Origin: a virus
Direction: 5' to 3' (one strand)
IMG/VR virus record: IMGVR_UViG_3300049434_000042
Span: 1-64,000 of that record
Length of the DNA: 64,000 bases
Position 1 is the stretch's first letter. The number at the start of each line of letters is the position of its first letter. Positions 16,601 to 22,697 of this stretch are shown piece after piece. Below the pieces are notes generated by a model. It had not been told where the DNA came from and made no database searches. It saw nothing but the letters and a program-made list of their open reading frames with translations. The position numbers and the translations under genes were made by a program.

Positions 16601-16643
16601 GGAGTCAGCCGCGGAGAGCAGTGGGGATGGTGACGGGTCGTGA
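13602..16643 (+). CDS. Very large acidic Ala/Glu-rich coiled-coil protein (1013 aa)
   Basis: A 1013-residue protein starting at ATG 13602, 7 nt after the AGCACGGAGG leader. The composition is extreme (Ala, Glu, Asp dominate) with long coiled-coil-like stretches at about 95-170 and 500-760 and a low-complexity Ala/Glu/Gln tail. A short internal repeat is visible (LGRELEPWEHAA and LGRDLTFEEAVAA, about 60 residues apart). No catalytic motif is recognised. The style resembles the C-terminal third of the relaxase, which may point to a shared origin or partnership. It is the largest gene of the operon, so a structural or scaffold-like role in DNA transfer or virion function is possible but unproven. 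Confidence 0.85.
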   Translation: MAVSEPFDGLNEEWLAEEDARSLAFQATGGRSWYQSPSDGTWRSVTGGWSPSELANRMTMGDATPRHEAAAADFWAMAAHQAYVNANYRAEEELQRDVDEETSQSQQAAVEATELVDLTGQILVELQDEADRLNDRADAVEQAQFEAYNARVEAVKAVHEQLIDRDLYDSHRHQDDYSDEIWAQAEQLVDVGITSADVDVMTGQRDTYHEEYDDLYEQHQHAEFERQRDERKAQMAAEGPVSEAWRAAVGVTYHEQVLEYGNDGRPEDDRFLTDAEQATRTAAVDLIARATGVSPGYVHSELQDAAHAYGQAPGTDYDPDYLAPPDWSEFVSGYERLGFEPAPPEAVEGPLVLEDGTTFTADEPAPVKLTEAGEAEALASAWDAQAERMRGDVASDLLAANVEELTGATLTEEIPEALLDRGMSSDELSAELFPEGDAAVGDNLARMEETAGVLPDTWEAKNPDAPWAAHEDNVAAAVDAFGPDVFRPLPAELVDAVAAEAAAGSELELAAGEREREEHTDHLFEEALATDPAFAARIADSARSHAEAALGRELEPWEHAAIDNAAREGAELDADDLTTKRAERDYEDAMSAGLAREEALANAEADLGRDLTFEEAVAAVASVDAQDGDGLDERVDDEAATAERWDDTVASAGAWQDFLRGQETAKVAELEAEAGALQQDLDAGNVPAAEEHAVAEHVQHLEEEAAIARGEWPFESAAPTPAMQEQIDTHRAAWDAATEDVARMQGTTVDTLDVPIVTADDFAELVERAEAAVREEERLAGADAAADVQEQADLAGAATEPAEYWTPAREAEAAAQYQRAFNAANADPATIPPEVYAKGWDAVADYQQEQVDADPDPAGWASLPADVPEWVAEQGSEATADYVAERADRESVPSPVAGDEELGDDEPDREGHGVPSDEEVEARGYGLDAYEQALADPDDDDGTVYDDPKFRAELEAAAAARAEAAEQGKSEAAEAVQAAHEATQETVDAQQSADAAAPAAESAAESSGDGDGS

Positions 16644-16846
16644 GTGGTGGTCATTGGTGGTCGTGGTTCTCGGGTGAGTGTTCTAACCCGGTGCAGGTGG
16701 TGGCGCAGCCGACGGCGACTGGCGCGGTGAGGGACGCTCACGCGGCGACGAGGGAGACGATCGCGGTAAGCACGCGTTCCTCGTCGTCGGGTGCTGCCTC
16801 GTCGGCTAGCGGTACCTACTGCGTGGGCAAGGCGGCGGGGTCGTGA
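16640..16846 (+). CDS. Ser/Ala-rich small protein (68 aa)
   Basis: GTG 16640 overlaps the previous stop (GTGA), and its own stop overlaps the next GTG in the same way. The 68-residue product begins with a Trp/His-rich segment (SGGHWWSWFSGEC) and becomes Ser/Thr/Ala-rich. No domain. The overlaps at both ends are the main support. Confidence 0.5.
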   Translation: MSGGHWWSWFSGECSNPVQVVAQPTATGAVRDAHAATRETIAVSTRSSSSGAASSASGTYCVGKAAGS

Positions 16847-17808
16847 CGGAGGGTCCGGTGTTGCCGCCGTACTACCTCACCCACGAGACGCCGGCGGGCC
16901 GGAGGTACGCGTACCCGCGGCCGGGTCGAGACGCTGACTACGGGCTGATGTTCCCGATAGCGGCGTCGACTCCCGTTCAGTGGTCGACGGTGTCAGGGTC
17001 GGTGGTGCAGCGCGGGGACTGGCTGATTTCGACGGTGCCCATGGAGCAGGTCACGGTGACGTGGCAGCCGCCGGACGAGCCGGGCCCGTGGGTGAAGCGG
17101 ACCGAGGCACCGGAGGAACCGATCGCTCGGCAAGCGTGGATGCACGCGCCGGCGGAGCCGACGATCAGCGACGTCGAGCACTACCGCAGTTATGGATGTG
17201 ACCTCGACGAGTGCTGTCTCCGGTGCCAGTTCCACCGTGCGGTTTACGCGCGGACGACGGTGCAGCCTCCGGCGAAGTCGAGGCAGTTCGATTTCGGTCT
17301 GTGGCGGCCGCTGCCGGGTGATGTGGATATGTACCCGGGGCAGCAGTGGGTCGTCGACGAGCCGAGCCTCTTAGCGGTGTTCGGGCGTCACACGGCGCAT
17401 ATGTGGCCGGGTCAGGTGCCGGGGTTCCGTGAGGCGGTCAAGAAAGCGCTCGACGGTCATCCTCGGGTCGAGCACGTCTTCGAGGATCGGGCTCGGCTCC
17501 GGCCCGGTACTTACGAGGTGGTGTCGCGGATCCCGTGGGAGAAGCCTCGGACGGTGCTCCGTGACCGGTACGGGCGTGGTGGCCGAAAGCTGCGGGGTCG
17601 GGAGCAGGTGCCGTCGCCGATCGCTCACTCGTGGCGGGTGACATTGAACGTCGCCGAGGGCCTGCACGCGTCGTCGAAGGCGCGGGCGGTCGGTTCGTGG
17701 GACGCCGAGATCGAGCGGGTGGTCGGGCGGTTCTTGCCGGCGGATGTTGTGGCTTGTGATCGCTGTGATGGTCACGGGCATCTACTACGTGAGGAGGTGC
17801 CGGAGTGA
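16843..17808 (+). CDS. Hypothetical protein with terminal zinc motif (321 aa)
   Basis: 321 residues starting at GTG 16843. The first 90 residues are beta-rich (PYYLTHETPAGRRYAYPRPG). A CDLDECCLRC cluster lies near 125-134, and a CDRCDGHGHL motif at the very end resembles one CxxCxGxG repeat of DnaJ-type zinc domains. No enzymatic family recognised. It sits in the overlapping operon between small Cys proteins. Confidence 0.75.
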   Translation: MTEGPVLPPYYLTHETPAGRRYAYPRPGRDADYGLMFPIAASTPVQWSTVSGSVVQRGDWLISTVPMEQVTVTWQPPDEPGPWVKRTEAPEEPIARQAWMHAPAEPTISDVEHYRSYGCDLDECCLRCQFHRAVYARTTVQPPAKSRQFDFGLWRPLPGDVDMYPGQQWVVDEPSLLAVFGRHTAHMWPGQVPGFREAVKKALDGHPRVEHVFEDRARLRPGTYEVVSRIPWEKPRTVLRDRYGRGGRKLRGREQVPSPIAHSWRVTLNVAEGLHASSKARAVGSWDAEIERVVGRFLPADVVACDRCDGHGHLLREEVPE

Positions 17809-18017
17809 GCGACGATCGGGTCGAGGTGTGGGAACGGGTGCGTTGCCCGCATTGCACTAAGCCGGTGTTGACGTCGAACGAGGGCCGGACATTGCGGGCC
17901 CACTCCCGGTCGAGGAAGCCGCGCCGGCGTTGTGATGGGTCGGATATGCGGGTCGTCGATGCGTTGGGGAGAGCTGGCGCTGACGTCGAGCACGTCCGAC
18001 GGGGGAGGTCGAAGTGA
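17805..18017 (+). CDS. Basic zinc-finger-like small protein (70 aa)
   Basis: 70 residues, GTGA overlap. CPHC near residue 14, then a basic stretch (RAHSRSRKPRRRC) providing further possible ligands, as in short nucleic-acid-binding zinc fingers. Function unknown. Confidence 0.7.
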   Translation: MSDDRVEVWERVRCPHCTKPVLTSNEGRTLRAHSRSRKPRRRCDGSDMRVVDALGRAGADVEHVRRGRSK

Positions 18018-18415
18018 GTTGGTACGACTATCAGCGGGCGAAAGAGTTGTACGTCTCCGATGTCCCGTTCTATGCCTTGATCATGGCGGCGATGCTCAAA
18101 GCGGACTCGCGTAACTCAGCCTTCCTCGGTGCGGTGTTCGGTCAGGTGCAGCGGGAGCTCGACGCGCGGTACAACGCGCCGGGAGGGAAGCTGCCCGGTG
18201 ATGACGAGCCGATCAACGTGGTTGTCACGGTGATCACTGCAGAAGAGCTGCAGGCCATGGCCGAGAGGGAGATCGTGCACCGGTGTCCGGCGATCGGGGA
18301 GGGCCGTACGCAGTGCTGCAATCAGATCGTTTTCGAGCTCCCTCGGGATCACCGGATGACGGATCTCCCGGGTTTGGTGACCTGCAGGGGACCGGAGGCT
18401 CCTCATGCGGTTTAG
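18014..18415 (+). CDS. Conserved actinophage-type hypothetical protein (133 aa)
   Basis: 133 residues. The N-terminal half (WYDYQRAKELYVSDVPFYAL, then IMAAMLKADS) is a pattern I associate with conserved hypothetical proteins of actinobacterial phages and mobile elements. Cysteines in the C-terminal half (HRCPAIGEGRTQCC and VTCRG) could bind zinc. Starts by GTGA overlap. Biochemical role unknown. Confidence 0.75.
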   Translation: MSWYDYQRAKELYVSDVPFYALIMAAMLKADSRNSAFLGAVFGQVQRELDARYNAPGGKLPGDDEPINVVVTVITAEELQAMAEREIVHRCPAIGEGRTQCCNQIVFELPRDHRMTDLPGLVTCRGPEAPHAV

Positions 18416-18497
18416 CGCGGGTGAGCTGGCCTACGCGGGGATTGTCCTGCTAACGGGCATGTTCGCTTTCCTGATGGTGATGGGTTGGCTTCCGTAA
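18405..18497 (+). CDS. 30-aa single-helix membrane peptide
   Basis: ATG 18405 lies inside the end of the previous gene with GGAGG upstream at about 18394. The product is one hydrophobic helix (AYAGIVLLTGMFAFLMVMGW). Its TAA shares one base with the ATG of the next gene (TAATG), typical of coupled genes. Confidence 0.55.
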   Translation: MRFSAGELAYAGIVLLTGMFAFLMVMGWLP

Positions 18498-18679
18498 TGG
18501 AGGCGTTCGAGGCGGTGGTGCTGGCGCTGCTCACCGTGGCGTGCGTCGGCGCCGGCGCCGAGCTCGTGTTCTATGTGCTGGCCGGGCGACCAGTGGGCGT
18601 GTTGCTGGCCGGAGGGTGCCTGATCGTGGGCCTCTCCGGCGGTGCCGCTTTCTGGTGGCCCTCTTCCGCTGTGGTGTAA
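18497..18679 (+). CDS. Two-helix small membrane protein (60 aa)
   Basis: ATG 18497 overlaps the previous stop by one base. Two hydrophobic helices (about 8-30 and 36-53) are joined by a short basic turn (LAGRPVG). The stop codon lies inside the 5' part of the tRNA gene that follows, an overlap of 15 nt. Function unknown. Confidence 0.65.
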   Translation: MEAFEAVVLALLTVACVGAGAELVFYVLAGRPVGVLLAGGCLIVGLSGGAAFWWPSSAVV

Positions 18680-18736
18680 CTGGCAGCACCCCGGACTTTG
18701 GTTCCGGGAGTCTAGGTTCGATCCCTGGCAGCGGAG
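18665..18736 (+). tRNA. tRNA-Gln (anticodon UUG)
   Basis: A complete cloverleaf can be drawn by hand. Acceptor 18665-18671 pairs with 18729-18735 (7/7). The D stem is GTG/CAC. The anticodon stem CCGGA/TCCGG encloses loop CTTTGGT with anticodon TTG at 18698-18700. The T stem (18712-18716/18724-18728, one G-U) encloses TTCGATC. CCA is not encoded. The D-arm text GTGTAACTGGCAGCAC is typical of bacterial tRNA-Gln. It would read CAA and, by wobble, CAG. Its 5' end overlaps the stop of the preceding small gene. Confidence 0.95.
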
Positions 18737-18820
18737 CAGTAACGGGCGGTGTCTCGCCGGCGATAGTCCGGGTGTGAGGCGCGCACCCGGCGGGCCCGGA
18801 AGGTAGAAGAGGTGGGCCGA

Positions 18821-18952
18821 GTGATCGCTTTCCTGCTCGGGGATCTGGTGATCGGGGACCTTCGCGTCCCGGTGTGGTTCCTCGTCCTCGGTCTCGTGAT
18901 CGGGGTTGGTACCGCGCTGGAGATCCTCCTAGATGTGAGGAGGGGGAGGTGA
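18821..18952 (+). CDS. 43-aa membrane peptide
   Basis: GTG 18821 follows AGAGG at 8-nt spacing (an in-frame GTG at 18812 is too close to that site). Two short hydrophobic segments (IAFLLGDLVIG and WFLVLGLVIGVGTALEILL) and a basic end. The stop overlaps the next GTG (GTGA). Confidence 0.5.
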   Translation: MIAFLLGDLVIGDLRVPVWFLVLGLVIGVGTALEILLDVRRGR

Positions 18953-19125
18953 GCGGTCCGGTCGGGGTGGCCCGGGTGTGTGTGCTCGATCTGATCGGGC
19001 GGTGTGTTCAGGTCGCCTCGACGACATGGCAGGGCTTGCCGTGCTGTGAGGCGTGCGCTGAGCGGTGCGCTGAGCTCGACGAGAGGTATCCGATCGGCCA
19101 GCCGGTAGAGGAGTGGACGCATTGA
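18949..19125 (+). CDS. Cys-rich small protein (58 aa)
   Basis: 58 residues from GTG 18949 (GTGA overlap). At least six cysteines (CVLDLIGRC and GLPCCEACAERC) arranged like a metal site. Ends with a 4-nt overlap into the next frame. No family recognised. Confidence 0.6.
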   Translation: MSGPVGVARVCVLDLIGRCVQVASTTWQGLPCCEACAERCAELDERYPIGQPVEEWTH

Positions 19126-19310
19126 GCTCACGAGAGCCGACCGACCGGGACACGCTACTCGCGCTCGGAGGGCTGACCGCGTTTTTCGCAGTGGTAACGG
19201 CGGCCGCGGTAGTCCTGTTGCCGCTGATGGTGGCGGCCGTTCCCGGGCTGATCGCGATGGTCTTCGGACTGTTTTTCTTGTGGGCCCTGCTCGGTCTGCC
19301 GATTGGGTAA
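19122..19310 (+). CDS. Small membrane protein (62 aa)
   Basis: TTG 19122 overlaps the previous stop by 4 nt and has GAGGAG 8 nt upstream; an in-frame GTG at 19113 is the alternative. Two hydrophobic segments span residues 14-36 and 38-58. Candidate membrane accessory or holin-like protein; nothing more specific can be said. Confidence 0.6.
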   Translation: MSSREPTDRDTLLALGGLTAFFAVVTAAAVVLLPLMVAAVPGLIAMVFGLFFLWALLGLPIG

Positions 19311-19317
19311 CGCTGCG

Positions 19318-19340
19318 GATATACCGGGCGATATACCGGG
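19318..19340. repeat. Tandem 11-bp repeat (GATATACCGGG), candidate operator
   Basis: GATATACCGGG occurs twice with a one-base gap (19318-19328, 19330-19340) in the short gap before the 19377 gene. A close relative, CGATACACCGGGTGT, containing the perfect palindrome ACACCGGGTGT, is at 19718-19732 before the next gene. This spacing suggests a protein-binding site. Confidence 0.45.
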
Positions 19341-19376
19341 TGTCAGGCACGCAGCGGGAACACTTCGGAGGTTGTG

Positions 19377-19673
19377 ATGGTCAGCACGGCGGCAGTGATG
19401 ACGGAGATCAGGGGTCGGGTCGCTGAGCGGATCGAAACGCTCTCTTGCCCGGATCCGTTCGACAACCGCGCAACGTGCGCGACTATGGTGCGGGTGCTCC
19501 AAACGTTGAGCTTGTGGGCAGTCAACGATCGGACCGTCGCGGGCACGCTCGCCGATCACCCGGACTGCCACATGATGAGCCACCTACTCGGAGAGTCGCT
19601 CGACTGTCAGCTCGATCTAGGCCCGGCTGGTGAGGTTGAGCAGTTCGGTCGGCAAGGCGTTATCCGCTGGTAG
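19377..19673 (+). CDS. Hypothetical protein (98 aa)
   Basis: ATG 19377 with CGGAGG upstream. A helical protein with scattered cysteines and histidines (SCPDPFDNRATC, DHPDCHMMSHLL) that could bind a metal. Followed by a strong terminator. Function unknown. Confidence 0.65.
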   Translation: MVSTAAVMTEIRGRVAERIETLSCPDPFDNRATCATMVRVLQTLSLWAVNDRTVAGTLADHPDCHMMSHLLGESLDCQLDLGPAGEVEQFGRQGVIRW

Positions 19674-19681
19674 GGAGGGCG

Positions 19682-19716
19682 AGGGCCCCGGGGTGTAACA
19701 ACCCTGGGGCCCTTTG
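19682..19716 (+). terminator. Intrinsic terminator (13-bp stem, TTT)
   Basis: AGGGCCCCGGGGT (19682-19694) pairs with 19701-19713 including one G-U, around a 6-nt loop, followed by TTTG. It closes the long plus-strand operon after the 19377 gene. Confidence 0.75.
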
Positions 19717-19738
19717 CGATACACCGGGTGTGGACGAC

Positions 19739-19864
19739 ATGATCGGCGCGTACTTCGAGCTTATGAGTCGGGCAACCCTGGTCGACTACCTCTTCGCTGG
19801 GTTCCTCACGGTGTGTCTGCTGACGATCGGCCACCTGCTCAGCCAGTCCCGGAGGAGGGTGTAA
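19739..19864 (+). CDS. 41-aa single-helix membrane protein
   Basis: ATG 19739 (or in-frame GTG 19730) opens a short frame with one transmembrane helix (LFAGFLTVCLLTIGHLL) and a basic end. The ribosome site is weak. It lies just after a terminator and the ACACCGGGTGT palindrome, so it may have its own promoter. Confidence 0.45.
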   Translation: MIGAYFELMSRATLVDYLFAGFLTVCLLTIGHLLSQSRRRV

Positions 19865-19927
19865 CGAAGCCGGCGGGGCGAGCGATAGACAGTATGTAAG
19901 CGTCGGAACTACTCGTAGGAGCCAGCA

Positions 19928-20083
19928 GTGAGCACCACCATTCTCAGCCAGGAAGCCGCCGAAGCCCTCGCAATCGCGTTGACGCTCGAAGACCGGTGGA
20001 AGAGCTACCGGAGGATGGTGCAGATCGCGATCTACATGGCAGCCATGGCCGTCGTGCTGATGGTGGCGTCGGTTCTGATCTGA
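19928..20083 (+). CDS. 51-aa tail-anchored membrane protein
   Basis: GTG 19928 has TAGGAG 8 nt upstream. The N-terminal half is a charged helix (SQEAAEALAIALTLEDRW), and the C-terminal third one transmembrane helix (IAIYMAAMAVVLMVASVLI). Last gene before the bidirectional terminator. Confidence 0.6.
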   Translation: MSTTILSQEAAEALAIALTLEDRWKSYRRMVQIAIYMAAMAVVLMVASVLI

Positions 20084-20095
20084 CCCGGAGACCCT

Positions 20096-20142
20096 CACGA
20101 GGGCCGGTCACTAAGGCGAGTAGCCGGTGACCGGCCCTCGTG
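20096..20142. terminator. Bidirectional terminator, 16-bp perfect stem
   Basis: CACGAGGGCCGGTCAC (20096-20111) and its exact complement (20127-20142) flank a 15-nt loop. It lies between the converging plus-strand operon and the minus-strand phage gene cluster, exactly where both must stop. Confidence 0.85.
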
Positions 20143-20177
20143 GCGTTAGACCTACCCAGTATGCGCTGGTCAGCGGT

Positions 20178-20411
20178 TTAGAGCAGGTTTAGAGCACCAG
20201 TCCAGCGGCCTAGCCAGTAGCGCTGCCGCGCGGTGACCGGTCGTGGTGTGCGGCGGATGCGGATCTCTTCGCCGGCGCTAGTGGTGATGACGAGGTGACC
20301 GGATGAGTCGAGCAGGCAGAGCAGCGCATGGCCGGCGTCATGGTGGACGTCGACGTCGAGGTCATGGATGGTCACCCACGTTGCGGTAGGCAGCGCACCG
20401 GATACGACCAT
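20178..20411 (-). CDS. Hypothetical protein (77 aa), last gene of the early cluster
   Basis: 77 residues with a beta-rich middle (HALLCLLDSSGHLVITTSAG) and a basic Arg-rich end. ATG preceded by GGAAGAGG. It lies 13 bp downstream of the RusA gene and ends 36 bp before the bidirectional terminator. No family recognised. Confidence 0.7.
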   Translation of the reverse strand: MVVSGALPTATWVTIHDLDVDVHHDAGHALLCLLDSSGHLVITTSAGEEIRIRRTPRPVTARQRYWLGRWTGALNLL

Positions 20412-20424
20412 GGTGGGCCTCTTC

Positions 20425-21081
20425 CTAGAGCAGGATCCGGGAGATGGTGATGTAGGCGCCGCAGTGGGTCGGGCCGAGGCCCCATCCGGCGTAGTCCTTA
20501 TCGCCGGTCGCGCGTTTGACTTGACCGTCGTCGGGCATGACGCCGGCGATGACGAGCGCGTCGAGGGTGCCGCGGAGGTACTTATCGACGTCGGGTGCCA
20601 CGACGGGCGCGGTGCGTTCGTTTGGTGGTGCGGTGTCGGGGCGCCGAACGGAGAAGAGGCACTCGACGAGCAGTGGGGCCCGGGCGGGGAACGAGTGCCG
20701 GTACCGGCCTCCGACCGCGGCCGCGACGGCGCGGCGCCAGGCTTTGACTTTCGCGTCGGCGACCTCGACGAGGGCGACTTTCCCAGTAAAGCGGCGGGCG
20801 CGGCCGGTGCCCTCGTAGATCGGGAAGGCGTCTTTCGAGCCTTGCGGGGCGGGGTGACCGCGGACGGTGATGCGGATCTGCCCGATGGTTTGGATCGGCG
20901 GTGTGTTGAGCTCGGGTGCTTTCTTGAGGAGCTCGTCGCGCTGCAGGTCGTGAGCAGTGATGGCGGCTACGTAGGTTGGGCAGTGCGGTACGTGGTGGGT
21001 GGTGCCGGCGCAGCACGCGGAGTCGAGGGGGACTTCGATGACGTCGTCGAAGAGGCCCGGCAGGCTTAGCTGACCGTTCAT
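20425..21081 (-). CDS. RusA-family Holliday junction resolvase
   Basis: A 218-residue protein. Residues 75-215 match RusA: the conserved strand with GHPAPQGSKDAF, and the acidic signature PDVDKYLRGTLDALVIAGVM followed by PDDGQV, holding the metal-binding aspartates. RusA enzymes cut four-way junctions and help resolve replication and recombination intermediates. The first 70 residues are an extension with a Cys/His cluster (CCAGTTHHVPHC) not normally in RusA, perhaps a small zinc site. Coupled by a 4-nt overlap to the upstream gene. Fits with the ERF protein and nuclease in the same cluster. Confidence 0.88.
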   Translation of the reverse strand: MNGQLSLPGLFDDVIEVPLDSACCAGTTHHVPHCPTYVAAITAHDLQRDELLKKAPELNTPPIQTIGQIRITVRGHPAPQGSKDAFPIYEGTGRARRFTGKVALVEVADAKVKAWRRAVAAAVGGRYRHSFPARAPLLVECLFSVRRPDTAPPNERTAPVVAPDVDKYLRGTLDALVIAGVMPDDGQVKRATGDKDYAGWGLGPTHCGAYITISRILL

Positions 21082-21386
21082 TGCTGCCCCTTCGAGGGTT
21101 CCCAGCTACCGGGGATGATACGGAGCCGGATGAGCGCGCCGGCGTAGCCGACGGACTCGGTCGGGTTATCGCGTGCGCGGGCGATGTGTTCGAGGACGCG
21201 GGCAGCGATGACGACATAGCGCCGGCGGTGTTCGAGGTCGAGGCGGTCCCATGGCTGGTAGTCGCCTTCGGCGATGTAGCTGGCTAGGTCGGCGACTTCG
21301 GGTAGAGCGTTGACGAGGGCCCCGTCAGGGTCAGGGACGTCGACGATCCGGCTCGCGCCGTTGATCGTGAGGGTCACGGTGATCAC
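21078..21386 (-). CDS. Hypothetical protein (102 aa)
   Basis: 102 residues. A beta-rich N-terminus (MITVTLTINGASRIVDVPDP) then helices with an Arg-rich segment (DLEHRRRYVVIAARVLEHIA). Overlaps RusA by 4 nt at its end and the upstream gene by 4 nt at its start. Role unknown. Confidence 0.7.
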   Translation of the reverse strand: MITVTLTINGASRIVDVPDPDGALVNALPEVADLASYIAEGDYQPWDRLDLEHRRRYVVIAARVLEHIARARDNPTESVGYAGALIRLRIIPGSWEPSKGQQ

Positions 21387-21655
21387 TCGCTATCCCACTC
21401 CCTGCCTTCGTCGTTGCGGTGGCGGCCGTGGTGCCCTGCTGGCCGGGTGCAGGTGTAGACGAGCTTTGTGCCGTTGAGCTCGGGCCCGAATATGGAGTCG
21501 AGGCAGGCGATGCTTGCTTGCCGGCTGCAGAGCTGCGCGAGGAGCTCGCGGCTTTGTCGTTGGCCGGCGTCGAGGCGGATGAGCCGGCGGAGCAGGTATC
21601 GAAAGAGGACGAAGTCGAGCAGGGCGTTGGTGATGACTACGACGGCCGTGTTCAC
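21383..21655 (-). CDS. Small protein with N-terminal membrane helix (90 aa)
   Basis: The first 25 residues (VVVITNALLDFVLFRYLL) form a membrane helix. An Arg/Gln-rich segment and a C-terminal TCTRPAGHHGRHR motif follow; the latter, with Cys/His, is of a kind often seen in actinophage hypothetical proteins. Overlaps on both sides support expression. Confidence 0.65.
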   Translation of the reverse strand: MNTAVVVITNALLDFVLFRYLLRRLIRLDAGQRQSRELLAQLCSRQASIACLDSIFGPELNGTKLVYTCTRPAGHHGRHRNDEGREWDSE

Positions 21656-21903
21656 GGCGGCCGCGGATCCGCCCGGCGCGAGTTGCGGTCTTGCCAGGGC
21701 CCGTCACCGATGCGGGTGCCACCACACGCGCAAATCTGCGACCAGTCGCGGAGGTTGACCCATCCCTGCGTCTGCGCCCGGCATAGGTGCCAGATGCGCG
21801 GGACGGGCGCGTCGGCCCATGGGATGCCTCCCCGATGTTCCCATCCGTTCTCGCCGGCGATGAACGAGGAGGAGTGCCGGCGGCCCGCGAGGTGGCGGCT
21901 CAT
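21652..21903 (-). CDS. Zinc-motif phage hypothetical protein (83 aa)
   Basis: 83 residues. The segment CACGGTRIGDGPWQDRNSRR resembles a motif in short actinophage proteins. With the upstream His/Cys (IWHLC) it could form a zinc site. Four-nt overlaps both sides. Function unknown. Confidence 0.65.
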   Translation of the reverse strand: MSRHLAGRRHSSSFIAGENGWEHRGGIPWADAPVPRIWHLCRAQTQGWVNLRDWSQICACGGTRIGDGPWQDRNSRRADPRPP

Positions 21904-22121
21904 GGCCGGCGTCCGTTGCTCGCGTCGCGGGTTCGGTAGGCCTCTGCGAGGAGCTTGCGGACCATGAGGGAGAGGTTGCCTTCGGCTTCGACGCCGGCGT
22001 CGGCTTTGAGCCGGTCGAGGCCACTGCCGGAGACGCTGATCGTGATGCGTTGTCGGGGGGTCGCTGTCACATCCGACAGTGTATGAGGTTGCCCGACATT
22101 CTCTGCAATCGTATGAGCCAT
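21900..22121 (-). CDS. Ribbon-helix-helix DNA-binding protein
   Basis: The core RITISVSGSGLDRLKADAG followed by an amphipathic helix (SLMVRKLLAEAYRTR) has the strand-helix-helix pattern of RHH/CopG-type regulators. ATG 22121 gives 73 residues. An in-frame GTG at 22070 lies 7 nt after a TACACT -10-like element and may be the true, leaderless start (56 residues). It faces a plus-strand cassette across a 45-bp gap, so it may control one or both directions. Confidence 0.65.
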   Translation of the reverse strand: MAHTIAENVGQPHTLSDVTATPRQRITISVSGSGLDRLKADAGVEAEGNLSLMVRKLLAEAYRTRDASNGRRP

Positions 22122-22166
22122 TTAGCGGCTAGCCGAGGCCCGGGAGGGGAACCTACGTTCGAGTGT

Positions 22167-22319
22167 ATGAACGTTTGCGGAGCCGAGGTGTATCCCCTAT
22201 GCGACCGTGACGCCGGCTGGGAGTGTGTGCTCCCCCCTCATGGGCCCGGCGTTCATCACAGAGACCTAGACGGCACCCGGTGGCCCGTCGACGAGCTCGG
22301 GCCCGTGTTCCTAGGCTGA
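22167..22319 (+). CDS. Cys/His small protein (50 aa) in a reversed cassette
   Basis: ATG 22167 opens 50 codons with ligands spaced as in a zinc finger (NVCGAEVYPLCDRDAGWEC, then HGPGVHH). The ribosome site GGGAGGGG is 16 nt away, so initiation is unclear. First of three plus-strand genes inside the minus-strand cluster. Confidence 0.5.
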   Translation: MNVCGAEVYPLCDRDAGWECVLPPHGPGVHHRDLDGTRWPVDELGPVFLG

Positions 22320-22323
22320 CCGA

Positions 22324-22509
22324 ATGTCCCCTGACTTGCTGCTGGCCGTGCGGTTCTCCCTAGCCAACCCTGACCCGCTCGGCGTGGCCCTCTTCCTGCT
22401 CGCGATCGCGGGGATCGTGTCCGTGCTCACCGCGCTCTTCCTTAGCCACTTGCCGAGCGACGCGGAGCAAGCGGAGATAGACGAGGCGACTCGAAGGCTG
22501 CGCGGCTGA
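22324..22509 (+). CDS. Single-pass membrane protein (61 aa)
   Basis: One strong transmembrane helix at about 19-41 (LGVALFLLAIAGIVSVLTAL), then an acidic/basic cytoplasmic-type tail. Starts 5 nt after the previous stop and ends in the TGATG overlap with the next gene. Function unknown. Confidence 0.65.
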   Translation: MSPDLLLAVRFSLANPDPLGVALFLLAIAGIVSVLTALFLSHLPSDAEQAEIDEATRRLRG

Positions 22510-22697
22510 TGGTGTGGGTACAGGTCACCAGCGCGCACCGGTGTGAGATCCCGGATGACTGGCGGGCGATGGGCCCGGGCTCGATCTGGGAGTGCACATC
22601 GTGTGACCGGCAGTGGGTTGTCGGCATGAGTGCGTTGCACTTGCGGCCGCCGAAGTTGATCCGGTGGGTCGGCCGGATCCTCGGCGAGGACATCTAG
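22509..22697 (+). CDS. Zinc-ribbon-like small protein (62 aa)
   Basis: 62 residues; a Cys near residue 12 and CTSC near 30-33 (WECTSCDRQW) suggest a small metal site. The ATG overlaps the previous stop (TGATG). Its stop overlaps the stop of the terminase gene on the other strand by 4 nt, so the two converge end to end. Confidence 0.65.
   Translation: MVWVQVTSAHRCEIPDDWRAMGPGSIWECTSCDRQWVVGMSALHLRPPKLIRWVGRILGEDI

Noticed and set aside
18665-18736. tRNA as an attachment site for integration
   Set aside because: No second copy of the tRNA end and no integrase gene are seen, so an att role is not supported in this window.
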